Shown: piece by piece, positions 61,347 through 64,000 of the stretch
Layout of the letters: each line of letters begins with the position of its first letter
How positions within the stretch are numbered: position 1 is the first letter of the stretch
From: Flagellimonas pelagia
GTDB taxonomy: Bacteria > Bacteroidota > Bacteroidia > Flavobacteriales > Flavobacteriaceae
Direction: 5' to 3'
DNA: 64,000 bases
NCBI RefSeq assembly: GCF_003584135.1
Contig: NZ_QXFI01000026.1
Coordinates: forward strand, 124,001-188,000
The notes under the pieces: model-generated
What the model saw: only the letters and a program-made list of their open reading frames with translations
Database searches by the model: none
Told to the model about the DNA's origin: nothing
Position numbers and translations under genes: made by a program

Positions 61347-64000
61347 ATGAAAAGAATCTACTTGGCTTTTGCGGCTATCTTCATGTCCGCAATGGCATTT
61401 TCACAAGGAACTCTTACTGGTACGGTTACCGATGGCGAGCTTGGCGGGCCACTACCAGGAGCTAGTGTCATGGTAAAGGGCACCAGCACAGGGACATCAA
61501 CCGATTTTGACGGTAATTTTACACTACAGGTAAGCCAAAGTTCCGGTACTTTGGTTATTTCTTACATTGGGTTTCTTCCAAAGGAAGTATCCTTTACTTC
61601 ATCCGGTAGTATAGGAACAATTGCTTTGATGCCCGATGCAGAACAATTGGGAGAAGTAGTAGTGACCGGGGTAATGGACATTGCCAAGGAAAGGGAAACC
61701 CCTGTTGCGGTTTCTACGATCAAAGCTGCTGAAATAGTTGAAAAACTAGGCTCACAGGAATTCCCTGAAATCTTGAGATCTACTCCATCTATCTACGTGA
61801 CCAAGCAAGGGGGTGGTTTTGGGGATTCCAGAATCAATGTTCGTGGTTTTGACCAAAGGAACACTGCGGTAATGATCAACGGTGTGCCCGTTAACGATAT
61901 GGAGAACGGATGGGTATACTGGAGTAACTGGGCCGGTCTTTCCGATGTAACTTCTGCCATGCAGGTACAACGGGGTCTTGGTTCATCCAAACTGGCCATC
62001 TCTTCTGTGGGTGGTACCATCAACGTGGTTACAAAAGCCGCTGACCTTAAAGAAGGAGGAACAATAGCAGCTTCCGTTGGTAACAATGATTACTTGAAGA
62101 CTACGATGGCCTACAATACTGGCCTTATGAAAAATGGTCTTTCTGTGAGTGCTCTTTTCGGACGTACGGCAGGTGATGGTTATGTTCAAGGAACTCCATT
62201 TGAGGGGTATAACTACTTTGTGGCCATCGGGTACAAGCCAAATGACAAGCACGATTTCCAATTTATGGTAACCGGAGCCCCACAACAGCACTACCAAAGA
62301 GGTTTTGCTGAATCTATCAGCAACTATATCAAATATGGTAACAATGGTATAGATCCAAATATCCGTTACAACTCGGATTATGGATATAGAAATGGAAAAG
62401 AAGAGACTTTCTCAGGTAACTTCTACCACAAGCCAAAGGCCATGATCAACTGGGATTGGAAAATTTCCGACAAATCTACTTTGTCCTCTGTATTCTATGC
62501 ATCCCTTGGTCGTGGTGGTTCCATCGGTTCTATTGGTAGGATCAATGGGGGTCGTTCTTACTACGGTCAATTTAAAGATGCCAACGGACATGTTCGTTTC
62601 GACGATATTGTTGCCTGGAACCAAGGCGCTGATATTCCAGCTTTTGGTGACCCAAGAACGGGTTACACTGGAGGAGGGGACCCAATGTACCAAGGTATGT
62701 TCGTGAACGGTGGAGATAATTCCTATGGTTTTGAGAGTGATGGTGGACACATCTTTGGTTCAGAGAACGGTATTTCACAACGTTCTTCCATGAACTCGCA
62801 CAACTGGTTCGGTACCATCATCAATTTCCATAACGATGTAAACGAAAACTGGGCCTTTGATTTGGGTGTGGATGCCAGAACTTATAAAGGTATCCACTAC
62901 AGAAGATTGGTGGATCTTTTGGGTGGAGATGTTTATGTGGATAACGACAACATCAACAACACCTACAATTTTACCACAAACACCTATGCTCCTACTATCG
63001 GAAACATTTGGAACGTTTTCAAGAATGTTGAAGATGAGACCAAAATTGATTATTACAATGATGGTAAGGTAAACTGGTTGGGTGCTTTCGGTCAGGTAGA
63101 ATATAAGAACGATAAGATTTCTGCCTTCTTGCAAGGAGGTGTTTCCAACCAAGGGTTCAAAAGAATCGACTACTTCAACTACTTGGATTCCGATCCAGAG
63201 CAGGAAACCGATTGGATCAATATCGTAGGTGGAAACATCAAAGGTGGTTTGAACTATAATATCGATGAAAAACACAATGTGTTTGCCAATGCAGGGTATT
63301 ACTTGAAGCAACCAATTTTTGATGCTATTTTCTTGAACTTCGTGAACGATGTGAACGACAACTACCAAAACGAGAAAATCCTTGGATTGGAAGTTGGATA
63401 TGGTTTCAGAAGCCAATACTTCAGCACCAACGTCAACTTGTACAGAACTTCTTGGAGTGATAGGTACTTGACAAGTAGCGTAAACGTTACCGATGAGCAA
63501 GGTAATCCACTTTTCCAAGGTACTGCCAACTATGATGGTGTAGAGCAGGTGCACATGGGGGTTGAGGTTGACTTTACGGCTCGTCCAGCTTCTTTCTTGA
63601 CTTTCAACGGTATGTTGTCCATAGGTGATTGGCAGTATTCAGGTAACCCACTAGGAACCGTGTTTGATGACGGGCAAAACAAAGTGGGTGAGGCTACCAT
63701 TATTTTGGATGGAGTAAAAGTTAGTGATGCGGCCCAAACTACTTGGAGATTGGGAGCTACTGTTGAGCCTGTTCAGAACTTGTTCTTCGATACTAGCTGG
63801 TACCACGCGGACAACCTTTATGCCCAGTTCAACGTTTTGGATTTCCAAGATGAGAACAGCGATGGGGAGCCTGATTCAGGTGGTTACCAATTGAAATTGC
63901 CTGCTTATGATTTGATTGATGCAGGTCTTTCTTACCGATTTACTTTGGGCAAAGACAAGGACAAGTACTTGAACCTGCGTTTGAACGTGAACAACGTGTT
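61347..64000 (+). CDS. TonB-dependent receptor, N-terminal part (cut by window edge)
   Basis: An open frame of 884 codons runs to the right edge with no stop. It encodes a signal peptide (MKRIYLAFAAIFMSAMAFSQ), a carboxypeptidase-regulatory-like domain (about 21-95, TLTGTVTDGELGGPLPGASV), and a plug domain (about 110-225) with INVRGFDQRNTAVMINGVPV and VGGTINVV. A barrel rich in Asn, Tyr and Gly follows. It is a large outer membrane receptor of the type that imports glycans or siderophores. No SusD-like partner is visible, since any would lie beyond the edge. Confidence 0.92.
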   Translation, partial: MKRIYLAFAAIFMSAMAFSQGTLTGTVTDGELGGPLPGASVMVKGTSTGTSTDFDGNFTLQVSQSSGTLVISYIGFLPKEVSFTSSGSIGTIALMPDAEQLGEVVVTGVMDIAKERETPVAVSTIKAAEIVEKLGSQEFPEILRSTPSIYVTKQGGGFGDSRINVRGFDQRNTAVMINGVPVNDMENGWVYWSNWAGLSDVTSAMQVQRGLGSSKLAISSVGGTINVVTKAADLKEGGTIAASVGNNDYLKTTMAYNTGLMKNGLSVSALFGRTAGDGYVQGTPFEGYNYFVAIGYKPNDKHDFQFMVTGAPQQHYQRGFAESISNYIKYGNNGIDPNIRYNSDYGYRNGKEETFSGNFYHKPKAMINWDWKISDKSTLSSVFYASLGRGGSIGSIGRINGGRSYYGQFKDANGHVRFDDIVAWNQGADIPAFGDPRTGYTGGGDPMYQGMFVNGGDNSYGFESDGGHIFGSENGISQRSSMNSHNWFGTIINFHNDVNENWAFDLGVDARTYKGIHYRRLVDLLGGDVYVDNDNINNTYNFTTNTYAPTIGNIWNVFKNVEDETKIDYYNDGKVNWLGAFGQVEYKNDKISAFLQGGVSNQGFKRIDYFNYLDSDPEQETDWINIVGGNIKGGLNYNIDEKHNVFANAGYYLKQPIFDAIFLNFVNDVNDNYQNEKILGLEVGYGFRSQYFSTNVNLYRTSWSDRYLTSSVNVTDEQGNPLFQGTANYDGVEQVHMGVEVDFTARPASFLTFNGMLSIGDWQYSGNPLGTVFDDGQNKVGEATIILDGVKVSDAAQTTWRLGATVEPVQNLFFDTSWYHADNLYAQFNVLDFQDENSDGEPDSGGYQLKLPAYDLIDAGLSYRFTLGKDKDKYLNLRLNVNNV

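Overview
This window looks like a chromosomal segment of a marine-type Flavobacteriaceae bacterium (Bacteroidota), closest in feel to the Muricauda/Allomuricauda group. The call rests on the protein families, many lipoproteins with Bacteroidetes-type lipoboxes, TonB receptors with an N-terminal carboxypeptidase-regulatory domain, and repeated TAnnTTTG -7 promoter boxes. Shine-Dalgarno sequences are rare. No rRNA, tRNA, prophage, insertion sequence or CRISPR array was seen.

Layout. 1-6.7 kb (minus): a Bat (aerotolerance) operon, moxR - DUF58 - large BatD-like membrane protein - batA - batB - batC - batD, the last cut by the window edge. 6.9-9.65 kb (plus): aldo/keto reductase, SDR, AlbA_2-domain protein. 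9.65-12.5 kb (minus): amylosucrase and fructokinase, a sucrose-splitting pair. 12.7-14.5 kb: metallophosphatase and acyl-ACP desaturase. 14.5-18.5 kb (minus): HhH membrane protein, ALDH7-type dehydrogenase, DUF1304 and 3-hydroxyanthranilate dioxygenase, CAP lipoprotein. 18.7-25.7 kb: CvpA, ABM monooxygenase, glpD/gpsA (convergent), lipoprotein, AraC regulator and PhyH dioxygenase. 25.8-28.3 kb: SulP transporter, small membrane protein, DinB protein.

28.37-30.0 kb is an AT-rich island of two genes. Each gene is closely bracketed by its own inverted repeat built on GTTGGCA, and a structured GC-rich element lies between them. The arrangement matches the logic of integron-type gene cassettes, although the sites are not classical attC and no integrase is visible. 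This is the most unusual structure in the window.

30.1-42.2 kb is ordinary chromosome: META/lipoprotein cluster, cytochrome c, hydrolase, nitronate monooxygenase, thioesterase, EamA transporter, ArsC-like protein, racemase, ArsR regulator with a perfect palindromic operator candidate, DinB, metB and gdhA. 42.3-61.2 kb is mostly plus-strand housekeeping: recO, TonB receptor, ileS, dksA-like, lspA, 5-FCL, uvrC, patatin/BamA-like protein, DUF3108, tryptophan 2,3-dioxygenase, M23 peptidase and pgi. The window ends inside a second TonB receptor.

Three intergenic sites (15.2, 23.7 and 56.3 kb) have a 5' hairpin, a U/G-rich linker and an intrinsic terminator. Two of them share an identical 17-mer, so they are small-RNA candidates. 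Several -7 boxes lie on or just upstream of apparent starts, which moves some starts downstream and suggests a few leaderless messages.
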